Part shown: positions 16,790 to 26,217 of the stretch, piece by piece
Position numbering within the stretch: the first letter of the stretch is position 1
Layout of the letters: each line of letters begins with the position of its first letter
Assembly (NCBI GenBank): GCA_964631595.1
Contig: CAZVXL010000001.1
Coordinates: 62,001 to 126,000, forward strand
DNA: 64,000 nucleotides
From: UMGS1312 sp964631595
GTDB taxonomy: Bacteria > Bacillota > Clostridia > Oscillospirales > CAG-272
Direction of reading: 5' to 3'
Position numbers and translations under genes: made by a program
Notes under the pieces: generated by a model
What the model saw: only the letters and a program-made list of their open reading frames with translations
What the model was told of the DNA's origin: nothing
Databases searched by the model: none

Positions 16790-17701
16790 TTAATCTATAA
16801 ACTCATGCAAAAGCGAATCGGCAGGTACGTCCGACTCAAGAATGGAATAAGGGATAATGCGCGTCATCTTCTTTTTCAAGAAGCTGACAGTGGGATAAAG
16901 CGGGCTGTACAGGTCCACCGTGTCAAGAATATCGTATATCTCCGTACACATGACATACAGATCATACGGAACCACAGAGTTAATCTTGATCTCCGATGCT
17001 TCCCCGTATGGGAATATCCGCTTTTCCTCGTTTTCGCGCACGCTGTCCCAAAGCCTCAGCGTAAACTCCGGACTTGAGGCCCTGTTATTGTAATCCCTCA
17101 GAATACGGCGGAGAAGCCGTATCTCGTCACTCTCAAACTTCATTCCGTTTGCGGTGACGGAGGAGGAAACGTTTATAAATACTCTCTTGCACTCCGCGGA
17201 GCTGAGGGTCGAATACACCTCGGGATAGTGAGCCTGTATGCCCTCGAAGATATATATATCGTTTTCCTCGGGAATGTACTTGCGTTTTCCGACACGCCGT
17301 CTTTCCTTGAAATCAAAAATCGGAGCATACGCGGGATCTCCGTTCATTACCGCATATGTGAAGCTTCCGAATTCGGCAAGATCAAGCGCATCGGGCGATT
17401 CGTAATCGGGAGTGTGGACACGATCGGCGAGGACATTTCCGTCAAGGTAAAAATCGTCGATGGAAACAGGCACGACTCTGCGACCCGCCTCGGACAGATG
17501 CTCGGCAAGCTTTTTTGCGGTCGTGGTCTTTCCGGAGCATGAGGGACCGGCAAGAGCGACGGTTCTTGTTGTGCCGCTCTGCAATATCCGGTCGGCAGCG
17601 GTCTTGACCTCTGCCTCAAATCTGTTTTCCCATTTGCTCACGACCTCAGCGACATTGCTGTCCTGCCTCAGATCAAGAACTATATCCTTTATATTCTCCA
17701 T
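16790..17701 (-). CDS. Uridine kinase-like P-loop kinase
   Basis: P-loop phosphotransferase of about 303 residues with Walker A AGPSCSGKTTTAKKLAEHL near 60, the substrate-side VVPVSIDDFYLDGN, the lid region PIFDFKERRRVGKRKYI, IYIFEGIQAHYPE, and a C-terminal extension beyond the usual 200-residue Udk. Clostridial homologues are annotated as nucleoside or uridine kinase. ATG 17701 is preferred, because AAAGGA lies eight bases before it and the ATG at 17722 has no such signal. Confidence 0.82.
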   Translation of the reverse strand: MENIKDIVLDLRQDSNVAEVVSKWENRFEAEVKTAADRILQSGTTRTVALAGPSCSGKTTTAKKLAEHLSEAGRRVVPVSIDDFYLDGNVLADRVHTPDYESPDALDLAEFGSFTYAVMNGDPAYAPIFDFKERRRVGKRKYIPEENDIYIFEGIQAHYPEVYSTLSSAECKRVFINVSSSVTANGMKFESDEIRLLRRILRDYNNRASSPEFTLRLWDSVRENEEKRIFPYGEASEIKINSVVPYDLYVMCTEIYDILDTVDLYSPLYPTVSFLKKKMTRIIPYSILESDVPADSLLHEFID

Positions 17702-17723
17702 GTTACGGATCCTTTCGGTCATA

Positions 17724-19223
17724 TCAAAGGTGGTTTTTATAAAACTCCGCAGAGCTTTCGCGAAGCAATCGGCGCCGTCTGTCTCCCTCGTCGCCGCTGT
17801 GATCCTTCAAATATTCATACGGATATTTCGGTTCAAATATCCTCTCTATGTACTGCTCTCCCGTCACATCGTCCGTCAAGGTAAGGCGTGTTACGGAGGA
17901 TGCGCCGACACCGAACACGGTGTGTACCTCCTCCATCATATAGATATTGTAGAGGCATTCACATCCGCGCAAGGAGTATCCGACGTTCTCAAGATTGCCG
18001 ACGGTGTTTTTCTGGCGGTACATATAATACGGCATATATCCGGCAGATCCGAGAAGCTCGGCGGCGCCGTCTACCGCTGTTGCCGCATCAAGGCTCTCCC
18101 TCGAATAAAGCTCGCTCAGCCCGTATTCGGAGGCGCGCTTTACGGTAAAGGTGTGAACCGTTATATCCTCGGGCTTCAGTCCGATCACCTTATCCACAGC
18201 AGAGATGAAGCTGTCGGAGCTCTCCTTCGGCAGACCCGCAATAAGATCCACATTGATCTGAGGCACGCCGCTGTTCCTTGCAAGCTCGTATGCTCTGAAA
18301 AAGTCGTCCGCAGTATGATTCCTGCCGATCTCAGCCAGCACGAAATCGCTTAGTGTCTGTGTATTTACGCTGATCCTTGTCACACCGCCGTTCACTATTG
18401 CCGACAGCTTTCCTTCGGTAAGCGTATCCGGTCTGCCGGCTTCAAACGTAAATTCGGTGATACCGTCACCTACGGTACGCCTTATATATTCAAGAAGCTC
18501 GGATATCTGAGTCGCGTCAAGCACTGTAGGTGTTCCGCCTCCGACATAGACAGTATCGACGGTAAGACCGAGATGTCTCACCGTATCCATCACATTTTCA
18601 AGATCGGTCATCAAAGCCGCAAGATACTCCGGTATCAGCTTCAAAAGCCGAGGTGATGAGACCGACACAAATGAGCAATATCTGCATCTGGATGGGCAGA
18701 ACGGTATCGCAATATATATACTGCACCTGCGCTTCTGCTCCGGCAATATAACACGCGCTTCCGCAAGAGACACCTCCGCCGCAAGATGCGCCTTTCGCGG
18801 AGCAACTCCGTAAATATCGCAGAGATACCTCTCCGCCACCTCGGCGGAAAGTCCGGAAGCAGTGAGAGCAGACACAACGCGTGCCGGACGCACACCGGTG
18901 AGAATACCCCACGGAGGTCTGTAGCCGGTAAGCTTGCCCGCAGCCTCCGCAAATGCGATACCCACCGATATTTTATCGGCTTTCGCTTCATCCTCGGCTG
19001 TGAGGCTTGAGGTACTTATACTGCCGTGACCGCAGAAAACAGGCCCGTCAGCCGTCTCCCCCATTTCCACCGTCGAATCGCTCGAATTCCCGTTTCTCTC
19101 GACGCTTATCCTGCACCAGCGCGTATTTTCGTTTTCCTTAAAGCCCTCTCCGGGGAAATAGAGCAGGCACAGAGTTTGAACATAATAGGAATTGATGTTG
19201 CCGCCTGTAATATATATATTCAT
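17724..19223 (-). CDS. hemZ: Coproporphyrinogen III oxidase-like radical SAM protein HemZ
   Basis: Radical SAM enzyme of 499 residues. The N-terminal 170 residues are a HemZ-specific extension. The cluster motif FCPSRCRYCSF (CxxxCxxC) follows, then VYVGGGTPTVL, a GRPDT motif (FEAGRPDTL), RISVNTQTL and the HemN-like VDLIAGLPKES. HemZ is the oxygen-independent coproporphyrinogen dehydrogenase type of Firmicutes. No other heme genes are in the window. The start overlaps the dtd stop by four bases (ATGA). Confidence 0.9.
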   Translation of the reverse strand: MNIYITGGNINSYYVQTLCLLYFPGEGFKENENTRWCRISVERNGNSSDSTVEMGETADGPVFCGHGSISTSSLTAEDEAKADKISVGIAFAEAAGKLTGYRPPWGILTGVRPARVVSALTASGLSAEVAERYLCDIYGVAPRKAHLAAEVSLAEARVILPEQKRRCSIYIAIPFCPSRCRYCSFVSVSSPRLLKLIPEYLAALMTDLENVMDTVRHLGLTVDTVYVGGGTPTVLDATQISELLEYIRRTVGDGITEFTFEAGRPDTLTEGKLSAIVNGGVTRISVNTQTLSDFVLAEIGRNHTADDFFRAYELARNSGVPQINVDLIAGLPKESSDSFISAVDKVIGLKPEDITVHTFTVKRASEYGLSELYSRESLDAATAVDGAAELLGSAGYMPYYMYRQKNTVGNLENVGYSLRGCECLYNIYMMEEVHTVFGVGASSVTRLTLTDDVTGEQYIERIFEPKYPYEYLKDHSGDEGDRRRRLLRESSAEFYKNHL

Positions 19224-19687
19224 TTAGCCTTCCTCGGAGCCTTTAATGCTTCTGAATCAAGAATTATCGTAACAGGCCCCTCGCATACAGCCGAAATGGT
19301 CATATCGGCTCCGAATACGCCGGTTTCGGTGGGAAGCCCCGCATCGCGAAGACGATCTCTGAAATACTCAAACATGGGCTCTGCCTCGGCAGACCTCATA
19401 CATCCGCCGAAATCGGGACGCCTGCCGCGTCTGCACGATGCGGCAAGGGTGAAATTCGAAACAAGGAGGATCTGTCCGCCGATATCCTTTACGGAAAGAT
19501 TCATTTTCCCCTCGTCATCGGTGAATATTCTGAGTCCCGCTATCTTATCGCAAAGCAGGTTCGCATCCTCCGACGTATCCCCCTCGGCACAGCCGAGAAG
19601 AATGAGAAGCCCCTTTTCGGCTCTCCCCGAGATCTCCCCGTCAACGGAAACGTCGGCGGAGCTTATTATCTGCAAAATCGCTGTCAT
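19220..19687 (-). CDS. dtd: D-aminoacyl-tRNA deacylase
   Basis: Proofreading enzyme of 155 residues that removes D-amino acids from tRNA. Conserved parts are LILLGCAEGDT, KIAGLRIFTDDEGKMNLSV and the catalytic region LLVSNFTLAASCRRGRRPDF (SQFTLxAD in most Dtds), then GVFGADM and the Gly-cisPro motif EGPVTIIL. The usual asparagine and aspartate of NDGPVT read CE here, a mild departure. It follows relA by 16 bases, the standard relA-dtd pairing. Confidence 0.93.
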   Translation of the reverse strand: MTAILQIISSADVSVDGEISGRAEKGLLILLGCAEGDTSEDANLLCDKIAGLRIFTDDEGKMNLSVKDIGGQILLVSNFTLAASCRRGRRPDFGGCMRSAEAEPMFEYFRDRLRDAGLPTETGVFGADMTISAVCEGPVTIILDSEALKAPRKAK

Positions 19688-19703
19688 GCTTTACTCCTTA
19701 CAA

Positions 19704-21938
19704 TTAACTGAAGCCTCTCACTATACTCGTAACATTGTTTACCGATCTGAGGCGTGAGACAATGGAATTGTAGTGCTCGATATCCTTGCACGCAACCGTG
19801 AGATTTATAATAATATCGGACTCCGTCCGTTTTTTGGTGTTGATCTGAAGGATTGATACCTTCATATCGGCAAGGCACATCGTTATATCGGCAATGAGAG
19901 ACATGGAATTTTCCGCATATATCTGTATCATCGCCTCGAAGGTCTTCTTTGACTTGATATCAAGTGAATCTATATCCCAATCCACACGGATCCATCGGCT
20001 GAAGGAATCAGACTGCTTCATGCCGTTCAGAACATTCGGGCAGTCTCTTTTGTGTACGGATATCCCGTATCCCTTTGTGATAAAGCCGATAATGGGGTCA
20101 CCGGGGAGAGGATTACAGCATTTGGCAAATTTCACGGCACAGCCGGTCTGTCCGTCCACTGTCACGCCGCCGGTTCCGGCGCCCTTTTTATGCGATGACA
20201 GCTTGACCTGCTCCGTATCCACAATGACAGGCTCGTCATCGGCGGGCTTTACCTGCTTGTCAAACTCATCCTTCAGCTTAGGAAGGATCTTCGACATAGG
20301 AAGACCGCCGTAGCCTATGGTGTTATAGAGATCCTCGTCATCCTGAATACCCAACCGATGAGCAACTGCGACAGCTATATCCGTTTTCTGCTCCTCGGTC
20401 AGTCTTCGTGAAAGCTTTGCAAGCTCCCTCTCAAGCTCTGCCCTTCCGACCTCGATATTGTCGGCGCGCTTTTCCTTTTTGAACCACTGTCTGATCTTAT
20501 TCCTTGCCTCCGAGGTCTTTACGATCTTCAGCCAGTCACGACTCGGTCCCTTTGAGGCCTGTGAGGTAAGGATCTCAACGATCTCACCGTTTTGCGGGAT
20601 CTTATCAATCGGCGCGATCATACCGTTGATCTTTGCGCCGATCATTCTGTTTCCTACCTCTGTGTGTATCGAATAAGCAAAATCAATGATGGTGGAGCCC
20701 TGCGGAAGCGCGACCACATCTCCCTTCGGTGTGAACACGAACGTCTCATCGTTGAAGATATCGTTTTTCAGCGCGCTCATAAACTCATCGGGATCGACGG
20801 TCTCGTTCTCCGTATCGACAAGCTTCGATATCCACGCAAGCTTTTTGTCTATCTCCTCACGGCTTCGCTCGCCCGACTTGTATTTCCAGTGAGCGGCAAT
20901 ACCGTACTCTGCGACATGGTGCATATCCTTTGTACGTATCTGAACCTCGAACGGTATGCCGTCACGTCCTATTACGGTCGTGTGGAGGGACTGATACATA
21001 TTCGGCTTCGGGGTCGAAATATAATCCTTGAACCTACCCGGGATCGACTTGTACAGCTCATGAATGATTCCGAGCGCGGTATAGCAGTCAAGCTCCGTAT
21101 CAACTATTATTCTGAGCGCATAGAAGTCGTATATCTCATCAAAGCTTTTGTTCTGATTGAACATCTTTCTGTAGATGCTGTAAACAGTCTTGACACGACC
21201 CTCAAGCTTATAATTGAGCCCGTATTCGTCAAGCTTATCGGATATATAAGCTCTGACCTTTTCCATGAAATCACGGTTTTGACCGTATTTTTTCTCGATA
21301 TTCTCGCTGACCTCGGAATATCCTATCGGATCAAGATATTTTACCGCCAAATTTTCAAGCTCCTGCTTGATCCTTTGGATTCCGAGACGGTGAGCCAGCG
21401 GTGCATACACGTGCATCGTCTCAAGTGCGGTGGTACGCCGTTTATTCTCCGGCTTTGCATCAAGCGTCCGCATATTATGCAGTCTGTCGCAAAGCTTTAT
21501 GAAGATAACTCTTATATCGCGCGACATCGCAAGAAGCATCTTACGGATATTCTCCATCTGAGCTTCTTCCTTGTCCTCGATCGCGATATCCTCCATTTTC
21601 GTGAGGCCGTCCACAAGCAGAGCAACATCCTCGCCAAACTCACTTTTCAGCTTGCCGAGGTCTGTTTTATCGGAGCAATCCTCTATTGTATCGTGAAGAA
21701 AAGCGGCACAGATCGAATCGGTATCAAGCCCGAGCGCGGCGGTTATCTCCGCAACGGCGATCGGGTGAACTATATACGGCTCTCCGGAATTTCGAAGCTG
21801 ACCCGTGTGCATCTCACGAGCATACACGTATGCCTTGTATATTTTCTCCGTATTATACTTTTTTCCGCTTGTTTCAAGCATGGAAAAGAACTTGCCGACA
21901 AGGGGCTTATCCTCCGGCGAAAGGTCTATCCTGTTCAT
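19704..21938 (-). CDS. relA: Bifunctional (p)ppGpp synthetase/hydrolase, RelA/SpoT family
   Basis: Stringent-response alarmone enzyme of about 744 residues. In order: the HD hydrolase domain (HPIAVAEI near 60, AAFLHDTIED near 85), the synthetase domain (YKSIPGRFKDYISTPKPN near 310, VQIRTKDMHHVAEYGIAAHW near 350), the TGS domain (VFTPKGDVVALPQGSTIIDFAY near 415) and a C-terminal ACT domain from about 670. ATG 21938 has GGAGG five bases upstream, so it is preferred over the ATG at 21953, which overlaps the recJ stop. Confidence 0.97.
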   Translation of the reverse strand: MNRIDLSPEDKPLVGKFFSMLETSGKKYNTEKIYKAYVYAREMHTGQLRNSGEPYIVHPIAVAEITAALGLDTDSICAAFLHDTIEDCSDKTDLGKLKSEFGEDVALLVDGLTKMEDIAIEDKEEAQMENIRKMLLAMSRDIRVIFIKLCDRLHNMRTLDAKPENKRRTTALETMHVYAPLAHRLGIQRIKQELENLAVKYLDPIGYSEVSENIEKKYGQNRDFMEKVRAYISDKLDEYGLNYKLEGRVKTVYSIYRKMFNQNKSFDEIYDFYALRIIVDTELDCYTALGIIHELYKSIPGRFKDYISTPKPNMYQSLHTTVIGRDGIPFEVQIRTKDMHHVAEYGIAAHWKYKSGERSREEIDKKLAWISKLVDTENETVDPDEFMSALKNDIFNDETFVFTPKGDVVALPQGSTIIDFAYSIHTEVGNRMIGAKINGMIAPIDKIPQNGEIVEILTSQASKGPSRDWLKIVKTSEARNKIRQWFKKEKRADNIEVGRAELERELAKLSRRLTEEQKTDIAVAVAHRLGIQDDEDLYNTIGYGGLPMSKILPKLKDEFDKQVKPADDEPVIVDTEQVKLSSHKKGAGTGGVTVDGQTGCAVKFAKCCNPLPGDPIIGFITKGYGISVHKRDCPNVLNGMKQSDSFSRWIRVDWDIDSLDIKSKKTFEAMIQIYAENSMSLIADITMCLADMKVSILQINTKKRTESDIIINLTVACKDIEHYNSIVSRLRSVNNVTSIVRGFS

Positions 21939-21952
21939 AAATACCTCCGGCA

Positions 21953-24130
21953 TTATCGCGCGCTGTCCTGCAAGGCTCTGTAAAGAGAGGATTTTTCAAG
22001 GCTTGTGCGTTCCTTAACTTGAATATATGTAAACAAGAATTTCTCAAGCTCGGTGTCTTCTTCATAAGCATCGATGAGGCTAAGCTCATGCAGTATTTCG
22101 ATAATAAAGCGAAGCTTTGCATAGCTCATACGCCGTCCGCGCGTTTCACCTATCAGATGGCTGAGGGCTCTGATACTGAATATCTCATGCTGCTGCCTCA
22201 GCTCATTTTTCAAAAGATTATAAACAAAGCCCACATCCTCGCGTGAGGGCACGATGCTGTCGGGAAGCGGGTCGCCGCTCCTCTCTCCCGAGGCAAGCGT
22301 GGCGCGGAGCTTCAAATACTCCTCACGCCACCCGAGCTCGGAATTATACTGCTCCTCGCTCAGACGGAGATCCTTTGCGATAAATTGCAGGGTCTTATGC
22401 CCCTGAAACTCATTTATATCAAGACTGAACAGTATATCCACTCTGTCTCCCGGATATACGTCGAAATCATCGGGAATACGTCTGAAGCACATGGCGGTCA
22501 CGGAAGCACCTCCGCACCTTACGGTAAACTTCGTATGCTTGCCGCCGCCCACCGTGCAATAATCCTCCACGGGAACATTTCGTATCACAAAAAGCGGCTG
22601 AGGATTCGACACGCCGTAAGGCTCAAGAAGGTACAGCTCCGACACCTGCTTCATGCTTACGTCATCGGCGCCAAGCTCCATATCGTAATCAAAGCCCGGA
22701 CAAATGTCCTCGCCCTCAAATGCCTTTTCCGCATACGCGGCAAGCCTTTCCCTGAACTCCGGCAAATTCTTGCGTTTGATCGAAAGACCTGCGGCAAGCT
22801 CATGCCCGCCGTATTTTTCAAGAAGTCCGTCACAGCTCCTCAGCGCATCCACAAGGTTCATGCCCTTTACGCTTCTTCCGGAGCCCTTGCCTATATCCTC
22901 CGGAGAATTGCCGTCGCCGGAGCCCTCAAAGGAGATAAGGATAGACGGCTTACCGTACCTTTCCGTAAGCCGTGAGGAGACGATGCCTATGATGCCGTGA
23001 TGCCACGCCTCATCGTCAAGCACGATAACGGGAGATGCTTTGATACTCTCATCCGCCGCGATCTTCTCTCTTGCCGAATTTGCTATTCGGTTTTCCTCCT
23101 CCTGCCTTTCCCTATTGATCTCACAAAGCTTTCTCGCAAGCGCATACGCTCTCCTGCGATCCTCCGCCAAAAACAGCTCGACAGCTATTCCCGCACTGCT
23201 TATTCTGCCCGCCGCATTGATCCTCGGGGCAATGGAATAGCTGATATATCCCGAGGTTATCTTTCTCGGAGCGCCCTGTTTTTTCGATTCGGTGCTGATA
23301 ACATCCATCAGCGCGATAAGTCCCTCGCGCTCTGTCATCTCAATACGGCGCAGTCCCTCGGCTACGATAAGACGGTTCTCATCGCGCAGCGGCATTACGT
23401 CCGCCACGGTACCTATCGCCACAAGATCAATATATTCCTTTGATATGCGCTTTACCGCCGTATAAAGATCATCTCCGCTTCTGAGCTTCTCCACGGCGCA
23501 TATGACCTTAAAAACAACGCCAACGCCCGCAAGCTCCTTGAACGGATATGTACAGTCGTGCTGTCTCGGATTTACTATCGCGTACGCCTCGGGCAGATGC
23601 TCGTGACATTCATGGTGATCTGTCACGATGAGAGTAACGCCGAGCTCTGCACAGAGCTTTGCTTCCTCTATTGCGGTTATGCCCGTATCGACGGTGATTA
23701 TCACGGAAACGCCGTCGGCGGCAAAGGCCTTCACTATTTCGGGCGACATTCCGTAACCCTCTCCGGCTCTGTTCGGAATGTAATATCCGACATTGTCGGT
23801 AATGGTCTTCAGATATGTCAGCATCGTGCATACAGCTGTCACGCCGTCAACATCGTAATCGCCGTATACCACGATCCTCTCGTTGTTTTCTGCCGCCTGA
23901 AGTATCCTTTCCGCCGCTCTGTCCATACCGAGAAGCAAAAACGGATCGTGAAGCATCACCTCGGATTTTGCTAAAAACGCCTCCGCATCGCGCGCACTGC
24001 CGCAATCCCTGTTAATGAGGAGCTGGGCGGTGACCTCGCTTACGCCGATAGCTTCCGATATTTCCCGCCGGAGCTCGGCGGTACCGTCGGTCTCTCCGAT
24101 CCGATTCCATTTGTACTTGTATTTACGCAT
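21953..24130 (-). CDS. recJ: Single-stranded-DNA exonuclease RecJ
   Basis: 5'-3' ssDNA exonuclease of the DHH family, 725 residues. Catalytic motifs are IVVYGDYDVDGVTAVC near 90, ITVDTGITA, VTDHHECHEHLPEA (DHH) and the DHHA1 signature GGHELAAGLSIKR near 450, followed by an OB-fold and a C-terminal extension of about 150 residues that is longer than in E. coli and typical of Firmicutes. It is next to relA with a TAATG junction. Confidence 0.96.
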   Translation of the reverse strand: MRKYKYKWNRIGETDGTAELRREISEAIGVSEVTAQLLINRDCGSARDAEAFLAKSEVMLHDPFLLLGMDRAAERILQAAENNERIVVYGDYDVDGVTAVCTMLTYLKTITDNVGYYIPNRAGEGYGMSPEIVKAFAADGVSVIITVDTGITAIEEAKLCAELGVTLIVTDHHECHEHLPEAYAIVNPRQHDCTYPFKELAGVGVVFKVICAVEKLRSGDDLYTAVKRISKEYIDLVAIGTVADVMPLRDENRLIVAEGLRRIEMTEREGLIALMDVISTESKKQGAPRKITSGYISYSIAPRINAAGRISSAGIAVELFLAEDRRRAYALARKLCEINRERQEEENRIANSAREKIAADESIKASPVIVLDDEAWHHGIIGIVSSRLTERYGKPSILISFEGSGDGNSPEDIGKGSGRSVKGMNLVDALRSCDGLLEKYGGHELAAGLSIKRKNLPEFRERLAAYAEKAFEGEDICPGFDYDMELGADDVSMKQVSELYLLEPYGVSNPQPLFVIRNVPVEDYCTVGGGKHTKFTVRCGGASVTAMCFRRIPDDFDVYPGDRVDILFSLDINEFQGHKTLQFIAKDLRLSEEQYNSELGWREEYLKLRATLASGERSGDPLPDSIVPSREDVGFVYNLLKNELRQQHEIFSIRALSHLIGETRGRRMSYAKLRFIIEILHELSLIDAYEEDTELEKFLFTYIQVKERTSLEKSSLYRALQDSAR

Positions 24131-24174
24131 CGATCTATATATTCCTTAAATTAATATCTGTGCTTAGCGTCTTC

Positions 24175-24627
24175 TCAGTCCGTGATGCCATCCGCATCGG
24201 TATCGACAACACGTGAGACCGTAAGTATGGGTTCCCGTCCGCTTCTGCGCTTTTCAGCGATTCTGAGGAACGGGAAAGGAGCAAGAAAGCCGAGAACGGC
24301 ACAGCACACGGAGACCGTGTCCGATGCTCCGAGGCAAAGAGCCAGCGCATAAAACGCTCCGCCGAATACCAAGGGAGTGGCAAATACGGCGGCGGCTGTG
24401 GTGAGGATCGCCCTGTCCGATGATACTACGCTTACCGTATCTCCGACTGCGGCACCGACCTCGTTTATCGCATTTGCCGTTGCCGTGCTCCCACCGGCAA
24501 CAAGACTGCTCATGGCGCATCCCTTTCCGCACGCACTCTTATGACATCCGTCACACATCGCCTTCCGAGACACACGGACAGTCGCATATTTGCCGTCCGT
24601 GGCAATAACGATAGCTGTTTGCTCCAT
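24175..24627 (-). CDS. RseC-family (SoxR-reducing system) membrane protein
   Basis: About 150 residues. A cysteine-rich N-terminus (KAMCDGCHKSACGKGC) may bind an Fe-S cluster. Two transmembrane segments follow (ILTTAAAVFATPLVFGGAFYALAL and the next hydrophobic stretch to FLAPFPFL), then a cytoplasmic tail. This is the RseC/MucC architecture. In Clostridia such proteins are linked to redox or Rnf functions, but no partner is nearby. The ATG at 24627 has AGGTG five to six bases upstream and is preferred over the TTG at 24639. Confidence 0.82.
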   Translation of the reverse strand: MEQTAIVIATDGKYATVRVSRKAMCDGCHKSACGKGCAMSSLVAGGSTATANAINEVGAAVGDTVSVVSSDRAILTTAAAVFATPLVFGGAFYALALCLGASDTVSVCCAVLGFLAPFPFLRIAEKRRSGREPILTVSRVVDTDADGITD

Positions 24628-24635
24628 GCTCCACC

Positions 24636-26216
24636 TCAACTCTCGGGCGGTGCGAACCGCGCCATGATCGCCCGCGCTGTCTTGATACCGTCGACAGCCG
24701 CGCTCATTATTCCTCCGGCATATCCGGCTCCCTCGCCGCAGGGGTATATATCAGACCCTCTCTCAAATATCCGTCTGTCCTCACCGCGCAGTATTCGCAC
24801 GGGTGCAGACGTTCTCGTTTCGACACCGGTCAGCATCGCATCGTCACAGTCAAAGCCCTTTATAAGAGTACCGAACTTCTTTATACCGCACCTCAGCATA
24901 TCGGATATCATATCCGGAAAAAGTGCGGAAAGTGAGCACATTCTCACCTTGCCGTCCATATACGTGGGAGATATTCTTCCCACAGAATTGCTTCTTCCGC
25001 CGACAAAGCTTCCGACCGTCTCCGCCGGTGCGGCATAATCACCGCCGCCGAGCAGGAACGCATCTCTCTCCAGTCTGCGCTGGAACTCCACAGCGCCCTC
25101 GACCGTGCTTCCGTAATCCTCGGGGAGGACCGATACGGCGACAGCCGAATTTGAATTTCTACCGTTTCGTGCGCTGTAGCTCATGCCGTTCGTCACAACG
25201 CCGCCATCCTCCGATGCCGCGGGAACCACCACTCCGCCGGGGCACATACAGAAGGTGTAAACGCCTCTTTCCCCGACTCTGTGTGAAACGGCATATTCCG
25301 CCGACGGGAGCATACCCGCCGCAGAGCCGTACATCGCCTCGTCTATATCCTCACGCAAATGCTCTATTCTCACGCCGACCGAAAACGGCTTGGGAGTGAG
25401 CACATAGCCTTCTTTTTTCAGCTCCGCATATGTGTCCCGTGCGCTGTGTCCGACAGCAAGAACGAGAGCGCCGTATCTCACGCTCTCTCCCGCTACCGTA
25501 ACAGCATCATCGGTGATACAGGAGATCTTATGTCTGTAATATATCCTTCCGCCGAGACGAGATATCTCCCGATCCGCGTTTTGTATTATCCCGCGAAGCA
25601 CGTCTGTGCCTATGTGCGGCTTTGCCTGCCACATTATTTCGTGCGGTGCGCCGAGAGCACACAGTCTCTCCAGCACCTCTCTGCACAGCGGATCGCCTAT
25701 CCGCGTCGTGAGCTTTCCGTCGGAGAAGGTGCCTGCGCCGCCTGCGCCGAACTGGATATTGCTCTCGGAGGAAAATGCGCCGCCTCTCATAAATCTGTCG
25801 ACCGCGGCTACACGCTCGGTCACATCTCCGCCTCTTTCATACACAGTCGGAAGATAGCCGTGCCTTGCAAGCTCAAGAGCGCAAAACATACCCGCAGGTC
25901 CGAAGCCGACTATTATCGGAGCCGCCTTCAGTCTTTCGCTTCCGTATACGATACGACTCTCCGCTATCGGAGAGAGTCTTATACCGACGGATGTGTATTT
26001 CTTCTCCGCTCCGTCCTGAAGCTCTGCCGTGCCCGCCGCCGAGCAAACAAGAAAAATGTTGCCCTTTTTTCTTGCATCTATTGATTTCCTGTGGACTGTC
26101 AGCGATGCGACACTTATTCCCGCGCGCTTCAGGCGCTTCTTTGCCTCACCGATTATCTCCGCATCGGTATGCCTTACGGGAACCTTTATATTATCTACGA
26201 TTACGGTATATTTCAT
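24636..26216 (-). CDS. FAD-dependent oxidoreductase of the COG2509 type
   Basis: Flavoprotein of 526 residues with an N-terminal ferredoxin-like domain (about 1-90). The FAD-binding GFGPAGMFCALELARHG lies near 105, then ERGGDVTERVAAV and a glycine-rich stretch NIQFGAGGAGTFSDGKL. A second dinucleotide segment and the C-terminal CGEGAGYAGGIMSAAVDG complete the family's layout. Function is unknown; homologues are annotated as FAD-dependent protein or dehydrogenase. It sits one base after cdaR and nine bases before the RseC-like gene. Confidence 0.88.
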   Translation of the reverse strand: MKYTVIVDNIKVPVRHTDAEIIGEAKKRLKRAGISVASLTVHRKSIDARKKGNIFLVCSAAGTAELQDGAEKKYTSVGIRLSPIAESRIVYGSERLKAAPIIVGFGPAGMFCALELARHGYLPTVYERGGDVTERVAAVDRFMRGGAFSSESNIQFGAGGAGTFSDGKLTTRIGDPLCREVLERLCALGAPHEIMWQAKPHIGTDVLRGIIQNADREISRLGGRIYYRHKISCITDDAVTVAGESVRYGALVLAVGHSARDTYAELKKEGYVLTPKPFSVGVRIEHLREDIDEAMYGSAAGMLPSAEYAVSHRVGERGVYTFCMCPGGVVVPAASEDGGVVTNGMSYSARNGRNSNSAVAVSVLPEDYGSTVEGAVEFQRRLERDAFLLGGGDYAAPAETVGSFVGGRSNSVGRISPTYMDGKVRMCSLSALFPDMISDMLRCGIKKFGTLIKGFDCDDAMLTGVETRTSAPVRILRGEDRRIFERGSDIYPCGEGAGYAGGIMSAAVDGIKTARAIMARFAPPES

Positions 26217-26217
26217 G

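Noticed and set aside
17460..18353. 297-codon plus-strand open frame
   Set aside because: It spans the junction of the uridine-kinase-like gene and hemZ on the opposite strand. Both are supported by motifs.
20592..21983. 463-codon plus-strand open frame
   Set aside because: It lies wholly opposite relA, whose domains are certain. It has no ribosome-binding site and no protein-family feature.
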